Part shown: in pieces, positions 32,443-42,663 of the stretch | Numbering within the stretch: position 1 is the stretch's first letter | How the letters are laid out: every line of letters starts with the position of its first letter | NCBI GenBank assembly: GCA_946122785.1 | Contig: CAMGYJ010000002.1 | Coordinates: 41,938,495 to 42,002,494 of the forward strand | Reading direction: 5' to 3' | From: Linum tenue | Lineage: Eukaryota > Streptophyta > Magnoliopsida > Malpighiales > Linaceae | Length of the DNA: 64,000 bases | The notes under the pieces: generated by a model | Seen by the model: the letters and a program-made list of their open reading frames with translations, nothing else | The model's database searches: none | What the model was told of the DNA's origin: nothing | Made by a program: the position numbers and the translations under genes

Positions 32443-33797
32443 CTACATGAGCGACTTCATCATCCCTGCAGCTGATCGACAGAACTCGAACTTTTCTCTT
32501 GGAAGAGTCTTGGTACACATGTCAGATCCATTTTCGTCAGTATGAATCTTCTCCAGTTGTAGCTGCTTCATTTCAAGTACATCACGAATCCAGTGATATC
32601 GAACATCGATATGTTTTGACCGAGCATGAAATGAAGCATTCTTCGCAAGATGAATAGCACTCTGACTGTCACAGAACAGTTGTGGTCTTTCCTGTTTGAA
32701 CCCAAGTTCATTCAAGAACTTCTTAATCCATATCATCTCCTTGCACGCTTCCGTTGCTGCTATATATTCCACTTCAGTTGTGGAAAGAGCTACATACTTT
32801 TGTAGCCTTGACTGCCACGATATTGCTCCCCCTGATAAGGTAATCAGGTACCTAGAAGTGGACCTCCTCGAATCAACATCACCTGCCATGTCATCATCTG
32901 TATAGCCAACGAGGACAGGTTTACCATCTCCAAAACATAGACTCATTTTGGAGCTACCTCGAAGGTATCTGAGGACCCACTTCACAGCTTCCCAATGTTC
33001 CTTTCCTGGTTTGGAAATGAACCGACTGACAACTCCAACTGCATGAGCAATATCTGGCCTTGACACACCATGGCGTACATCAAACTTCCCACTGCTGAAG
33101 CATATGGAATTTTATCCATCTCCGCCTTTTCCTTCTCAGTAGACGGGCTCTGTATGGATGCCAATGTAAAGTGGTTAGCAAGAGGACAGCTAACCGCCTT
33201 AGCATTATCCATGTTGAAACGTTGAAGTACTGTCTCAATGTACTTCTCTTGTGACAACCATATCTTCTTGGCACCTCGATCCCGAACGATCCTCACACCA
33301 AGAATCTGCTTTGCTGGTCCCAAGTCTTTCATGGCAAAAGACCTGCTCAACTCCTTCTTCAAATCATTGATCTTTGAGACATTCTGCCCAGCAATTAGCA
33401 TATCATCCACATAGAGCAACAATATGATGAAATCTCCATTTGAGAATTTCTTCACAAATACGCAGTGGTCAGAAGTAGTCTTCATGTAACCTTGCTCCCC
33501 CATAACAGACTCAAACTTCTTATACCACTGCCTTGGTGCCTGCTTCAAGCCATACAAGCTCTTACGGAGCCTACACACATGCTCCTCCTTTTTCTCCTTC
33601 TTGAAGCCTTCTGGTTGCTCCATGTAAATCTCTTCCTCCAAATCACCATGAAGGAAGGCAGTTTTCACATCCATTTGTTCAACCTCTAGGTTAAGACTTG
33701 CTGCTAGTCCCAGCACAGTACGAATGGATGTTATTTTCACCACAAGTGAAAATATCTCGTCAAAGTCAATGCCTTTCCTTTGACTGAAGCCTTTCAC
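32443..33797 (-). pseudogene. copia-2 pol part 2: reverse transcriptase and RNase H
   Basis: RT begins abruptly at RFKARLVVKGFSQRKGIDF (about 33825-33770). Its expected upstream part (the segment with NKWVYK in relatives) is deleted. It then shows QMDVKTAFLHGDLEEEIYM, SLYGLKQAPRQWY and the active site LLYVDDMLIAG. A frameshift near 33060 separates it from RNase H, which shows MSRPDIAHAVGVVSRF, YTDDDMAGDVDSRRS, TTEVEYIAATEA and FCDSQSAIHLAKN. The normal end (KTLPREKF...) is reached at 32443. Confidence 0.9.
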
Positions 33798-33799
33798 GA

Positions 33800-35764
33800 C
33801 TAGTCTGGCTTTGAAGCGTGGCTGACAGTTGAGTTCATCATGCTTGATCTTAGCTTGTCTTCATCATTCATAGCTTCTGTGAAGCTTTCTGGTTCTCCGC
33901 CGTCAGTAAGTGAGACGTATTCAGTCTCAGGATATCTGGTAGACGGTCGTGAAATTCTACCAGATCTTGTTGTTCGAACAGGAGAACCTTCTATGGCTGG
34001 TGGTTGACCATCATAATCAGCATCTTTTAGTTGAACCTCCACATGGGCATCTGGTTCAACTATCTCAGGCTGATCATGTTGTACTTCTTCTCCAACTTCT
34101 GTAGGCGCTGGTGTTGGAGGCACTAGCTCAAGGTTTGGCTGGCTAGCATCAGTACTAGGAACTTCTTTCCTAGCAACTACATCTTCGATGGTCTCATTCT
34201 CGATGAACACAACATCACGGCTTCTGATAAGCTTCTTCTGGATTGGATCAAAGAATCTATAGCCAAACTCATTTTGACCATAGCCAATGAATACGCACGG
34301 TCGCGTCTTTGAATCCAACTTTGACCTTTTATCCTTTGGAATATGGACAATGGCCTTGCAACCAAACACCCGCAAATATTTGTAGGAAACTTCTTTTCCT
34401 GTCCACACCTTCTCTGGGGCGTCATACTTCAGTGGCACACCGGGTGACCTGTTCCACACATAAATTACTGCAAGCAGTGCCTCCCCCCAGAAAGATTGTG
34501 GTAGCTTCGAGTGTGATAACAAGCACCTGACTCTCTCTAGCAGGGTCCTGTTGATCCCCTCAGCTAGCCCATTCAATTGCGGCGTCTTTGGTGGTGTGAA
34601 TTGCTGCCGAATTCCATGTTCCTTGCAGAAGGTAGCAAACGGACCTCTATACTCTCCACCATTGTCAGTCCAGATGCACTTCAGCTTCTTGCCAGTTTCC
34701 CTCTCCACTAGGGCCAGGAATTGTTTGAAAACGTCTAGGGCCTGATCCTTGGTCTTCAAGGTATACACCCAAGTCTTCCGTGAATGGTCATAAATGAATG
34801 TCACGAAATATCTGGCACCTCCAAGTGATTTGACGTTGACATCGTGTTCACAGAGATCATAGTGAACTAGATCCAACACGTTCTTTGCTCTTGAAGGGAT
34901 GGAACTTTTGAAAGCAACTCGGTTTTGCTTTCCCGCAAGGCAATCGACACGCTTCTTTAGATGAACATGATCCAACCCAACTATGACTTTCTTCTGGGCC
35001 AACTTTGCCATGGACTTCTCACTCATGTGACCGAGCCTTTTGTGCCACAATTCAATTGTGTCACCATTCTCCGCTGAGTTGATAATCTCTGGGGAGATCT
35101 TGGCTTCCGTCACATACAACTTTGATAGATTCCTGCCCTTGGCCAACACCAAGGAGCCTCTGGTAAGTTTCCACTGGCCATTGTGGAAGGTGTTACAGTA
35201 ACCTTCCTCATCCAACTTTTCTACAGAGATGAGATTCAAGCGTATTTCTGGAACATGCCTGACATCCTTCAGTAGTAGCTTCGTACCATTCATCGTCTCC
35301 AAGCATACTTCTCCTTTTCCAATAACTTTGGAAAGGTTTCCGTTTCCCATCCTTACCACACCAAAGTCACCTGGTGTGTAAGATGAGAAAAATTCTCTCT
35401 TGGACGTCATGTGGATGGTAGCACCACTATCAACTACCCAGCTTGTCTCTTGGGTTGTCAGGTTGACAACATCTTCCTCGTAGACAATATTGAACTCATC
35501 AACAGAGTTTTCACCATCATCATCACTGTTCTCATCTCGTTTTCCCTTCCTTCTCTCATTTCTGAACTTTGGGCAAAATCTTCTGATGTTGCCCGTTTCC
35601 TTGCAGTGATAACAATGGATGTTGGCAAACTTGTTGGACTTCCCTCGACTCTTGCCTCTTTGCTTTGAGCCTCTCGCTTCACTTCTTCCTCTGCTTATGG
35701 AATCCACTGTCAGAAGGTCTGACTGGGAAGATGATGAGGATGCACCTTGTGATCTTTTTCGCAT
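33800..35764 (-). pseudogene. copia-2 gag C-terminus, protease and integrase
   Basis: A 654-codon open frame. Near its start is a Ser-rich and basic segment and a zinc knuckle CYHCKETGNIRRFC, in which the usual His is Asn. The protease motif is WVVDSGATIHMT. The pre-integrase domain has LWHKRLGHMSEKSM but only part of the CxxC pair. The integrase core keeps TDNGGEY and LAEGINRTL, while the first Asp region reads YDLCEHDVNVKSLGG. The frame runs through the C-terminal linker (PTPAPTEVGEE...) and ends at 33800 just past EPESFTEAMNDEDK, where about 50 codons leading into RT are missing. The zinc-knuckle and integrase changes suggest loss of function even before the deletion. Confidence 0.9.
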
Positions 35765-35769
35765 CTCTT

Positions 35770-36304
35770 CGTTCAGGACTCCGGTTTTGACAATTTCCTA
35801 TAACTCCATCTTTCACAGAGTTGGTAAGTGAAATTTTTAGCGTCTCCCAAGATTCTGGAAGGGAAGCTCGAGGAGAGCAACCACCTCATCTTCCATCTTT
35901 ATGCCCATACCGGACAACTGATCCACGATCCCTTGAATTTCGTTCAAGTGATCCGCCAAGGATGTGCCTTCCTTGTATTTCATCTGGACCAACTTGGTCA
36001 GATAAAATAATTTTTTGTTGCCGGTCTTAGATGCATAAAGTGCCTCCAGCTTTTTCCATAGAGTTCTGGCATGAGTTTCTACGCTAATGTGGTTGTACAC
36101 ATTGTCGTCGACGAACTAATGAATGTAGCCGCATACTTGCTCATGCTTGAACTCTCATTCCTCGTCAGTTTTGCCATCAGGTTTGGTCAGGCTGAACACT
36201 GGCAAATGCAACTCCGTCACGAGTAGGAGATCCTTCATCTTGTTTCTCCATATGTGATAGTTGGAGCCATTCAGACTTATCATCTTGCTTGTTTTTGCCT
36301 CCAT
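35770..36304 (-). pseudogene. copia-2 gag N-terminal part
   Basis: Starts at ATG 36304 (minus) with MEAKTSKMISLNGSNYHIW, the usual start of TNT1-94-type Gag, close to the 5' LTR. In-frame stops replace Trp (TGG-to-TGA, after DGKTDEE) and Gln (CAG-to-TAG, after GYIH). It continues as TARTLWKKLEALYASKTGNK in outline (positions 36070-36010) and QLSGMGIKMEDEV, and loses the frame near 35880 by a one-base change. It joins the next frame at about 35785 (TGVLNEEMRKR). Confidence 0.85.
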
Positions 36305-36326
36305 TGAACGTGGCTCTGACACCACT

Positions 36327-36968
36327 TGTTGGGCGCAGCGGGTGAGAATAGCGGGTAAATATATTGGATTAAAAAATCACACGCTTGTAAAAGGTTCCCA
36401 GATAAGTTGGACCTGGCGGCAAGCCTCCAGAATTACGGTAACCAACTTCCTTAGACCAATTTACTTTAGTAATTTAATAATGCAATATACTACGACTATT
36501 CTCAAAATGACAACAAGCATAGACAATAATAAATGACACTGAGAATTTACGTGGTATACAGTGATTTTGGGCCAGTCCACGGGAACAGCAGCTCCAGAGT
36601 ATTTCTTCACTATAACAATGGTAGGTTACAGAGATTTTCTCGATACAAGAAATAGAACACGCGGTGTTTCCCAAACAACCTCACTATTTCACTCACAAGA
36701 AAATCTCCTATCTACCCGTGATTGTGAAAACGTTTCACAACCGAAATCACAAGAAAGAAATAGAACCGAGAGCTAGCAAAGAAGAATGATGAAGATGAAA
36801 AAATGGGATGCTTTCCAAAGGGAACTCAACGTCCCTTTTATAGCAAAAGAAGAGGGAACCAAATTAATGAATTTGGTTGGGAGTTCACCTGCTTCATCTG
36901 CTTGCCACTCACTTTTTTTTTTCTGAATTACCACCGCCAATCCTCTACCACATGAGGTAGTCCCAACA
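36327..36968 (-). repeat. copia-2 5' LTR and adjoining primer-binding site
   Basis: 642 bp, + strand ends tgttgggcgcag and gtcccaaca. On the minus strand it is followed by 'agtggtgtcagagccacg' (36308-36325), a variant of the Met-tRNA primer-binding site. Confidence 0.9.
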
Positions 36969-36973
36969 CCATC

Positions 36974-37454
36974 GAACGTAACCCACTCCGTACAAGATCC
37001 TGTGGATCAGGCCTCCAATACGTAGCCTGAGCCCATTCAACTTCATGTGATGATGATCTCCCCGGTTGCGGTCCAATTCACGCATTAATGAGGGTCTCAA
37101 CTCTTGGCGCATTGGGGTTGTACTCCTGGCGTCGAATCCTAGCTGGGTTGGCCTGGCCGTATGACTGGTCGGTGAGTCCCCTTCTCCACGTTCCACTCCT
37201 CCCCTCTTGGATTAGGCGTGTGATTCCCAAGTCCATAAGCTGAACTAATCACTCTTGGCGTCAACGGTTCCAGTTCGCCGTCCTCCGTCTTGTTAATCAA
37301 TGGAGGCGCAACCACTATTGCTACGTCGGTGGTCCGTGGCGGTGAAGCATCAAGGGCATAGGCTTCGTCTTCGTCCTGGGCCTTCTCCAACACGACTAGG
37401 GCTTCCTCTTGCGGCGGTGGCTGCAGCAGCAGCTTTACGTTTTTTTCTCTTCTT
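36974..37454 (-). other. Middle internal piece of the protease-only Gypsy element
   Basis: The minus-strand frame 37139-37465 reads ARRREKNVKLLLQPPPQEEA and continues acidic and Pro-rich. It lines up in frame with sequence across the copia-3 insertion (42839 onward), giving a plausible GGGDSIARRREKNVK join. No domain is recognised. The second frame (36945-37196) is also unidentified. Confidence 0.45.
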
Positions 37455-37459
37455 CTTGC

Positions 37460-37676
37460 TGTCAAGAACCAGTTGCTCCCAATAACTCGAGTTGTTGGGA
37501 GAGGTTCAATCGTGTATCATATACCACAACACTAACACGCCCCCTCAAACGAAAGCCACTCACAAGGGCTTGAAGTTTGCACAGGTTTGAAGACAAGAAT
37601 ACCACGTGCTTAACAAATAGGGGTCACTGGGAATCGAACACAAGACCTTTCGGTCATAGAAGGCTCTGATACCATT
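37460..37676 (-). mobile_element. tRNA-derived SINE, unit 1
   Basis: On the minus strand the unit starts atggtatcagagcc, has a pol III B-box-like gttcgattc about 40 bp on, the phrase 'gagggggcgtgttag', and ends in a hairpin-forming 'cccaacaactcgag' stretch followed by 'caactggttcttgaca'. This is the layout of plant tRNA-derived SINEs. It abuts unit 2 with at most a few bases between. Confidence 0.65.
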
Positions 37677-37890
37677 TCAAGAACCAGTTGCTCCCAATAA
37701 CTCGAGTTGTTGGGAGAAGGTTCTGCTCGATCTTATACCACTCTCTAACACGCCCCCTCAAACGAAAGCCAACCCATGGGCTTGAAGTTTGCACAGGCCC
37801 ACCATACCTTGTGCTTTAATCCACTGTTAATATTGGGGGTCGTGGAGATTCGAACACACGACCACTTGGCCAAACCAGCTTTGATACCAT
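37677..37890 (-). mobile_element. tRNA-derived SINE, unit 2
   Basis: Head-to-tail with unit 1. Minus strand: atggtatcaaagctgg, then tggccaagtgg (fits the A-box consensus) and gttcgaatc (fits the B-box consensus), 'gagggggcgtgttag', and the same hairpin 3' end. The two units differ strongly in the middle, so they are not a recent local duplication of one copy. Confidence 0.65.
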
Positions 37891-37943
37891 GTCAAGAACC
37901 AGTTGATCCCAATAACTCGAGTTGTTGGGAGAAGGTTCTGCTC
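37891..37943 (-). mobile_element. tRNA-derived SINE, unit 3 (3' end only)
   Basis: Only the last 50 bases of the SINE remain, including the hairpin (37908-37929). It passes into the inverted gag piece within the shared 10 bases ggttctgctc (37934-37943), which belong to both sequences. Confidence 0.65.
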
Positions 37944-38081
37944 TCAATCCTCCCCTCACTATTGCTCTTCCTTCCAATCCCCAGCTCTCGATTAAGCTTA
38001 CCCCCACAAATTACCTCCTCTGGCATGCCCAAATCACACCTCTTCTGCGTTGTCATCGCCTGATGGGGCATGTCGACGGCA
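37934..38081 (+). repeat. Inverted 148-bp piece of copia-3 gag
   Basis: Matches the complement of 42398-42545 with one mismatch (gtcatcg against gtaatcg near 38054). It encodes part of the Gag N-terminus (SALNPPLTIALPSN, TNYLLWHAQITPLL) in the orientation opposite to the main gag-pol. It joins the truncated LTR at 'ggca|atatat'. Confidence 0.9.
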
Positions 38082-38213
38082 ATATATATAGTACATGTAC
38101 ACGTGAGGTAAAGAACTGAAAAGAGATTTACAAGGGCACCAACTAGCTGTTGTAACAGAATGAGGAACGTGAGGAAGTGAGTGGCAGTAGAATAGGAAGG
38201 TTGTTCCTTATCA
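38082..38213 (-). repeat. copia-3 3' LTR, truncated
   Basis: 132 bp identical in outline to the start (minus strand TGATAAGGAACAACC) of the 5' LTR at 42833, but lacking its last 40 or so bases. The first triplet TGA is the stop codon of gag-pol, and the purine run gcggggggc precedes it. Confidence 0.88.
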
Positions 38214-41200
38214 GCCCCCCGCAAGTGAAGCCTCACCGAGGCGTAACTTGGAGCAAAATCGAGCAAAAGAAAGCCGTGTGAGAGGCTTAGTTAAGACATC
38301 GGCAAGCTGATCTTGAGCAGGTAGGTAATGAACACGAAGCATCCCCTTACTAACTTGATCACGAACAAAGTGGAATTCAATCTCCATATGCTTGGATCGA
38401 TTGTGAAAAACAGGGTTGTGAGCCAGATAGGTAGCCCCGAGATTGTCGCACCATAACACCGGGGAAGAGGGGACGGATTGACCCAATTCAGCCATTAGAG
38501 ATCGAAGCCAAAGGACATCCGCAGCAACAGTGGCAAGGGCCCTGTATTCACATTCGGTAGATGACCGTGCCACTGACTTCTGTTTGCGTGTGGACCAGGA
38601 AATGAGGTTGGAGCCGCAGTAGACAGCAAAGCCAGTAATGGACTTACGATCTTTCGGACAAGATGCCCAAGAAGCATCGGAATAACCATGGATATGCAGA
38701 GAAGAAGAGCGAGTTATGTGCAGACCTCGATCAACGGTGCCACGAAGGTAGCGTAGGATGCGCTTGACAGCACCCCAATGAGCTTCCGAGGGAGAGTGCT
38801 GGTATTGTGACACATGGTTCACTGCGAAGGAGATATCAGGGCGAGTAAAACTTAAGTACTGAAGGCCACCAACAAGGCTCCGATAAAGGGCAGGATCGGC
38901 AAATGGCGGAGAGGCGTCTATAGCACTGTTCTGAATGATGTCGATGGTGGAAGGCGTGGAGATGGAATTCGCAGCTGTCATCTTCGCGCGATCGAGCAGT
39001 TCGTTGATAAATTTACGCTGACTGAGGAGTATACCAGAGGCAGAGCGATGAACTTCTATGCCAAGGAAATAAGAGGGGGAGCCCAGATCCCGAACTGCAA
39101 ATTTGTCGTTGAGATAGGCCATCAATTGCTGTAGTAGTGAGGATGAATTGCCGGTGAGCACAATATCATCAACGTAGACGAGCATGTAGAGGCGGACAGA
39201 ACCAGATTTATAGATGAAGAGAGATGGATCAGTTCGAGAAACAGAAAACCCAAACTGAACCAAGGCCGCTGCCAAACAACCCAACCAAGTGCGTGGAGCC
39301 TGGCGAAGGCCGTAAATACTCTTCCGAAGACGGCAAACATGATCCGGTTTGTCGGGATCGACAAAACCCACCGGTTGGCGCATGTAGGCTGTTTCCTGTA
39401 ACTCACCATGAAGAAAAGCGTTAGCAATATCAAGTTGATGCAATGGCCAGCTATGAGTGACAGCAAGCCCAAGAACAAGACGGAGCGTTGCTGGGCGAAG
39501 AACTGGGCTGTAGGTCTCGTGGAAATCAACACCCGGAATCTGCTGAAATCCGCGAGCAACCAATCGGGCTTTGTCGCGCTCAATGCTGCCATTGGCGTGG
39601 AATTTGGTGCGAAAGACCCATTTGTTGGTGAGGAGATTGTAATCCGCCGGTGGGGGAACTAAGTCCCAAGTATGATTCCGAATCAAAGCAGTGAATTCGT
39701 CGGTCATGGCGGCACGCCAGCGCGGAAGCTTGAGGGCCTGAGCAGCCGAGGTGGGTGTGTCATTCAGTGGAGGTGGACGAGCAAGAAAGGTTTTTGGCTT
39801 AAGATGGCGTGTTTTTATTCGGGTGACCATGGGATGATTGGAGGCAGTGGGATTGGTGATCAGGTAAGGTTGAGGAGAGGTGTTGAAGCGAGGGCGGGGA
39901 GGAAGGGGTTTGCGAGGAGGAAGGGGAGTAGGGGATCGAGGGTTAGAAGCAGAGATGGACGAGGTCGTGGGTTGTGGGGCGGACAAAGGGTTAGGCAGAG
40001 GGGGAGGAATATGGTAGTCGGGGGATGTGGGAAGAGTGGTGGGATGTGGGCTGGTAGTAGTGTCAGGTGGATCAGGGGTAGAAGAGGATTGTGGGCTGGG
40101 GGCAGAGCCAGGTGGGTTGGGTGGTGGGGAGGGTGGTGGGCTGGGAATGGAAACATGGGCCGGAGAGGTATGGGGATGGGCCATAGAGGAAAGGGAAGGG
40201 GGACCGGGCAAAAGAATGGGACTTGGGCTAGGGTGAGAGGCCGGGCAGGGAGAGGTAGTGGGTTTCTCATGGAAGGAAAATTTGGTTTCATCGAATAATA
40301 CATGACGACTGACATAAATACGACCAGTGGGTGGATGGAGGCAACGGTAACCTTTATGGAGTTTGCTGTATCCAAGAAATACACAAGGAACAGATCGAGG
40401 GTCGAGTTTTGAAGAAGTGATCGGACGAAGCCAAGGATAGCAAAGACAACCAAAAACTCGTAAGTTGGAAAGATCCGGGGAGCGGTTAAATAACGTAAAA
40501 AATGGGGAATTATTATTGAGGAGAGGAGTAGGTGTACGATTGATGAGGTAGCAAGCAGTATCAAAGGCAAGCGTCCAATATTTTTGAGGAACTTGAGCAT
40601 GATGCAAAAGAGCAAGACCATTATTCACGATATGGCGATGTTTGCGCTCGGCGCAACCATTCTGTTCGGGAGTATAGGGACAAGACGAACGATGAGAAAT
40701 GCCATGTTTAAGAAGATAGGATGTCAAAGCCTGATATTCGCCACCCCAATCGGATTGGAAAACCTTGATAGGTAAGGAGAAGAATTTTTCAACCATTTGA
40801 CGAAATTGAATGAACACACTAAGCAATTGCGATTTGTAACGCACAAAGTAGATCCAAGAAAATTTGCTGTAGTGATCATAAAATAAAATGTAGTAAGATT
40901 GATCATCATAAAAGAGAGTAGGAGCAGGGCCCCAAACATCACTACAAACCAATTCTAAAGGAGCGTTGGCTTGGAACGTGGAAACAGGAAATGGGAGTTT
41001 GTGAATTTTGCTAACCGCACAGCCATGACATAACGAAGAAGGACTAGAGACAAAATTTATTTGATGATGGCGGAGAGCACTTTTGACAGCCGGCAAATTA
41101 GCATGACCAAGACGCTGGTGCCAAGTGTGGAGGGAGGCGAGACAGGCTTGAGGAGAGAGACGGCGGGACACGTGGAGGGGCAGCGAATAAAGGCCATCCA

Positions 41201-42590
41201 CTGCAAAGCCCCGATATAACTCAGCGTTCGTGAGACGGTCCTTGATAACAAAAGAAGAATCAAAAAATTCAATTGAGACCGGGTTAGAACGAGTGAGTGA
41301 ACTAATAGACAATAAGTTGTATGGAGCATCTTGGACATGGAGGATATTATCAAGAGAGAGAGAAGCGTTGGATAATGCAGCACGAGAAGAACCAGAGTGA
41401 GGGATAGGGAGGGAGTTACCATTGCCAAATAGGACCTGATCAGTACCATTATATTCAGAGTGATGGGCTAAGTTATCCAAATCAGAAGTCAAGTGATGGC
41501 TTGTACCGGAGTCGAAAAGCCACTGCTGAGGATTAAATGGTTGGGCCGGGCTGGATGCTAAATAGGCATGTGGGCCAGGAGAAAAATGAGAGTGCCCAGG
41601 CTGAGGGGCAGGGGCGGATTGGGCTGAGGACATGGAATGCTGAGATGGGCCAGAAGATGTTATTGGGCTCGGACAATGAGGGCGGATATGCCCTTTACCA
41701 CCACAGTTATGACACACCAAATGCTGGTGAGAGACATTGGGCCTGGCCCCAAGCAAGCCCGCCGCTGGCCTGTCAAACAAAATAGCAGAAGAAGAGGGAT
41801 TAGTGAAAAAAGAGCCACGACCCCTGCCGCCGCTACGTCCGCGACCCCTGCTGCCACGGCCACGCGAGCCACCAAAGCCACCAGAGTAAGAGAAGAAGGC
41901 CGCCGGCGTGGAAGGGAAAGAGACGGCGTTGTAGAGCTTGAGCTGAGACTCTTCACTGAGGAGAAGGGAGTGAAGATCTTCAAAGGCGATCGGCTCCATC
42001 CTGGATTCCAAGTGACGAACAAAAGGCCGATAGTCTTCACCAAGACCATCCGTAATCCAACCGATAAAATCGTCAGGACGAACGGGTGCCCCAAGAGCGG
42101 CCAATTGATCAGCCTTCGATTTCGCCGTTTGAAGGTATTCATGAATACCCACTTCGCCGCGACGCAAATGTTGCAGCTCCTTGGTGAGATGACGGATCTG
42201 AATTTTGGATCCAGAAGCATAGATCCGGGCTAAGGCCGACCACGCATCAAAGGCAGTGGTTTTGTTGATGATGTTGGACATGACAGCCTCAGAGAGGGAG
42301 CAAGTGATCCAGAGAAGCACATGCTGATCACGATCATACCACTGTAAGTATGCCGGATTGGGCTGATCGTTGACAATCTGCGGCGGGGCGGGAAGCGTGC
42401 CGTCGACATGCCCCATCAGGCGATTACAACGCAGAAGAGGTGTGATTTGGGCATGCCAGAGGAGGTAATTTGTGGGGGTAAGCTTAATCGAGAGCTGGGG
42501 ATTGGAAGGAAGAGCAATAGTGAGGGGAGGATTGAGAGCAGAACCAGAAGAAACAGAGGTGGAGGACTGGGGGGAAGTTTCAGAAGTCAT
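38211..42590 (-). CDS. copia-3 Gag-Pol polyprotein, intact (1,459 aa)
   Basis: The only uninterrupted retrotransposon polyprotein in the window, resembling the RE1-type copia family. Gag occupies residues 1-310, with a TNYLLWHAQITPLL start domain, an RG-rich stretch (240-262) and the zinc knuckle CHNCGGKGHIRPHC (293-306). The protease motif FDSGTSHH has Asp 360. The pre-integrase domain runs from WHQRLGHAN (490) to CHGC (521). The integrase core has Asp 551, Asp 614 (SDWGGEY) and Glu 648 (CAERKHRH). A Pro/Ser-rich linker follows. RT has NAFLHGELQ, SIYGLRQAPRTW and YVDD at 1139-1142. RNase H has SDASW, ECEYRAL and CDNLGATYLA, and ends at LADVLTKPL. All key residues appear present. The start at 42590 is the first ATG after the primer-binding site. 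The stop uses the first three LTR bases. Despite the intact frame, the element's own 3' LTR is defective. Confidence 0.95.
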   Translation of the reverse strand: MTSETSPQSSTSVSSGSALNPPLTIALPSNPQLSIKLTPTNYLLWHAQITPLLRCNRLMGHVDGTLPAPPQIVNDQPNPAYLQWYDRDQHVLLWITCSLSEAVMSNIINKTTAFDAWSALARIYASGSKIQIRHLTKELQHLRRGEVGIHEYLQTAKSKADQLAALGAPVRPDDFIGWITDGLGEDYRPFVRHLESRMEPIAFEDLHSLLLSEESQLKLYNAVSFPSTPAAFFSYSGGFGGSRGRGSRGRGRSGGRGRGSFFTNPSSSAILFDRPAAGLLGARPNVSHQHLVCHNCGGKGHIRPHCPSPITSSGPSQHSMSSAQSAPAPQPGHSHFSPGPHAYLASSPAQPFNPQQWLFDSGTSHHLTSDLDNLAHHSEYNGTDQVLFGNGNSLPIPHSGSSRAALSNASLSLDNILHVQDAPYNLLSISSLTRSNPVSIEFFDSSFVIKDRLTNAELYRGFAVDGLYSLPLHVSRRLSPQACLASLHTWHQRLGHANLPAVKSALRHHQINFVSSPSSLCHGCAVSKIHKLPFPVSTFQANAPLELVCSDVWGPAPTLFYDDQSYYILFYDHYSKFSWIYFVRYKSQLLSVFIQFRQMVEKFFSLPIKVFQSDWGGEYQALTSYLLKHGISHRSSCPYTPEQNGCAERKHRHIVNNGLALLHHAQVPQKYWTLAFDTACYLINRTPTPLLNNNSPFFTLFNRSPDLSNLRVFGCLCYPWLRPITSSKLDPRSVPCVFLGYSKLHKGYRCLHPPTGRIYVSRHVLFDETKFSFHEKPTTSPCPASHPSPSPILLPGPPSLSSMAHPHTSPAHVSIPSPPPSPPPNPPGSAPSPQSSSTPDPPDTTTSPHPTTLPTSPDYHIPPPLPNPLSAPQPTTSSISASNPRSPTPLPPRKPLPPRPRFNTSPQPYLITNPTASNHPMVTRIKTRHLKPKTFLARPPPLNDTPTSAAQALKLPRWRAAMTDEFTALIRNHTWDLVPPPADYNLLTNKWVFRTKFHANGSIERDKARLVARGFQQIPGVDFHETYSPVLRPATLRLVLGLAVTHSWPLHQLDIANAFLHGELQETAYMRQPVGFVDPDKPDHVCRLRKSIYGLRQAPRTWLGCLAAALVQFGFSVSRTDPSLFIYKSGSVRLYMLVYVDDIVLTGNSSSLLQQLMAYLNDKFAVRDLGSPSYFLGIEVHRSASGILLSQRKFINELLDRAKMTAANSISTPSTIDIIQNSAIDASPPFADPALYRSLVGGLQYLSFTRPDISFAVNHVSQYQHSPSEAHWGAVKRILRYLRGTVDRGLHITRSSSLHIHGYSDASWASCPKDRKSITGFAVYCGSNLISWSTRKQKSVARSSTECEYRALATVAADVLWLRSLMAELGQSVPSSPVLWCDNLGATYLAHNPVFHNRSKHMEIEFHFVRDQVSKGMLRVHYLPAQDQLADVLTKPLTRLSFARFCSKLRLGEASLAGG

Positions 42591-42644
42591 TGTAGAGGAA
42601 ATAGAAAGGATCGGAGGGATAGAAAAAATCTCGTTAGAGGAGAG

Positions 42645-42657
42645 GGCTCTGATACCA
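42645..42657 (-). promoter_or_regulatory. copia-3 primer-binding site (initiator Met tRNA)
   Basis: The minus strand reads tggtatcagagcc, the standard Met-tRNA complement, just inside the 5' LTR. Confidence 0.85.
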
Positions 42658-42663
42658 TAAAGA

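Larger units (their letters stand above)
31774..36968 (-). mobile_element. copia-2: TNT1-94-like Ty1/copia retrotransposon, nested
   Basis: 5,195 bp with target duplication ccatc (31769-31773, 36969-36973). LTRs of 653 and 642 bp. The right LTR starts TGTTGGGCGC, while in the left one the TG has become TA. Both end CCCAACA. Gag-Pol reads on the minus strand in copia order and resembles the TNT1-94 type (WVVDSGATIHMT protease, LYVDDMLIAG RT). It is disabled by frameshifts, stops and a deletion between integrase and RT. Confidence 0.93.

Noticed and set aside
37800..37890. A- and B-box sequences suggesting a tRNA gene
   Set aside because: The spacing and the lack of a cloverleaf and acceptor stem fit a SINE promoter, not a tRNA gene.
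38211..42590. Several open frames of 100-250 codons on the opposite strand (for example 39672-40298, 41637-42233) and in other minus frames (39860-40621)
   Set aside because: They are shadows of the intact copia-3 gag-pol, driven by its Pro/Ser-rich linker and codon bias. No domain was recognised.
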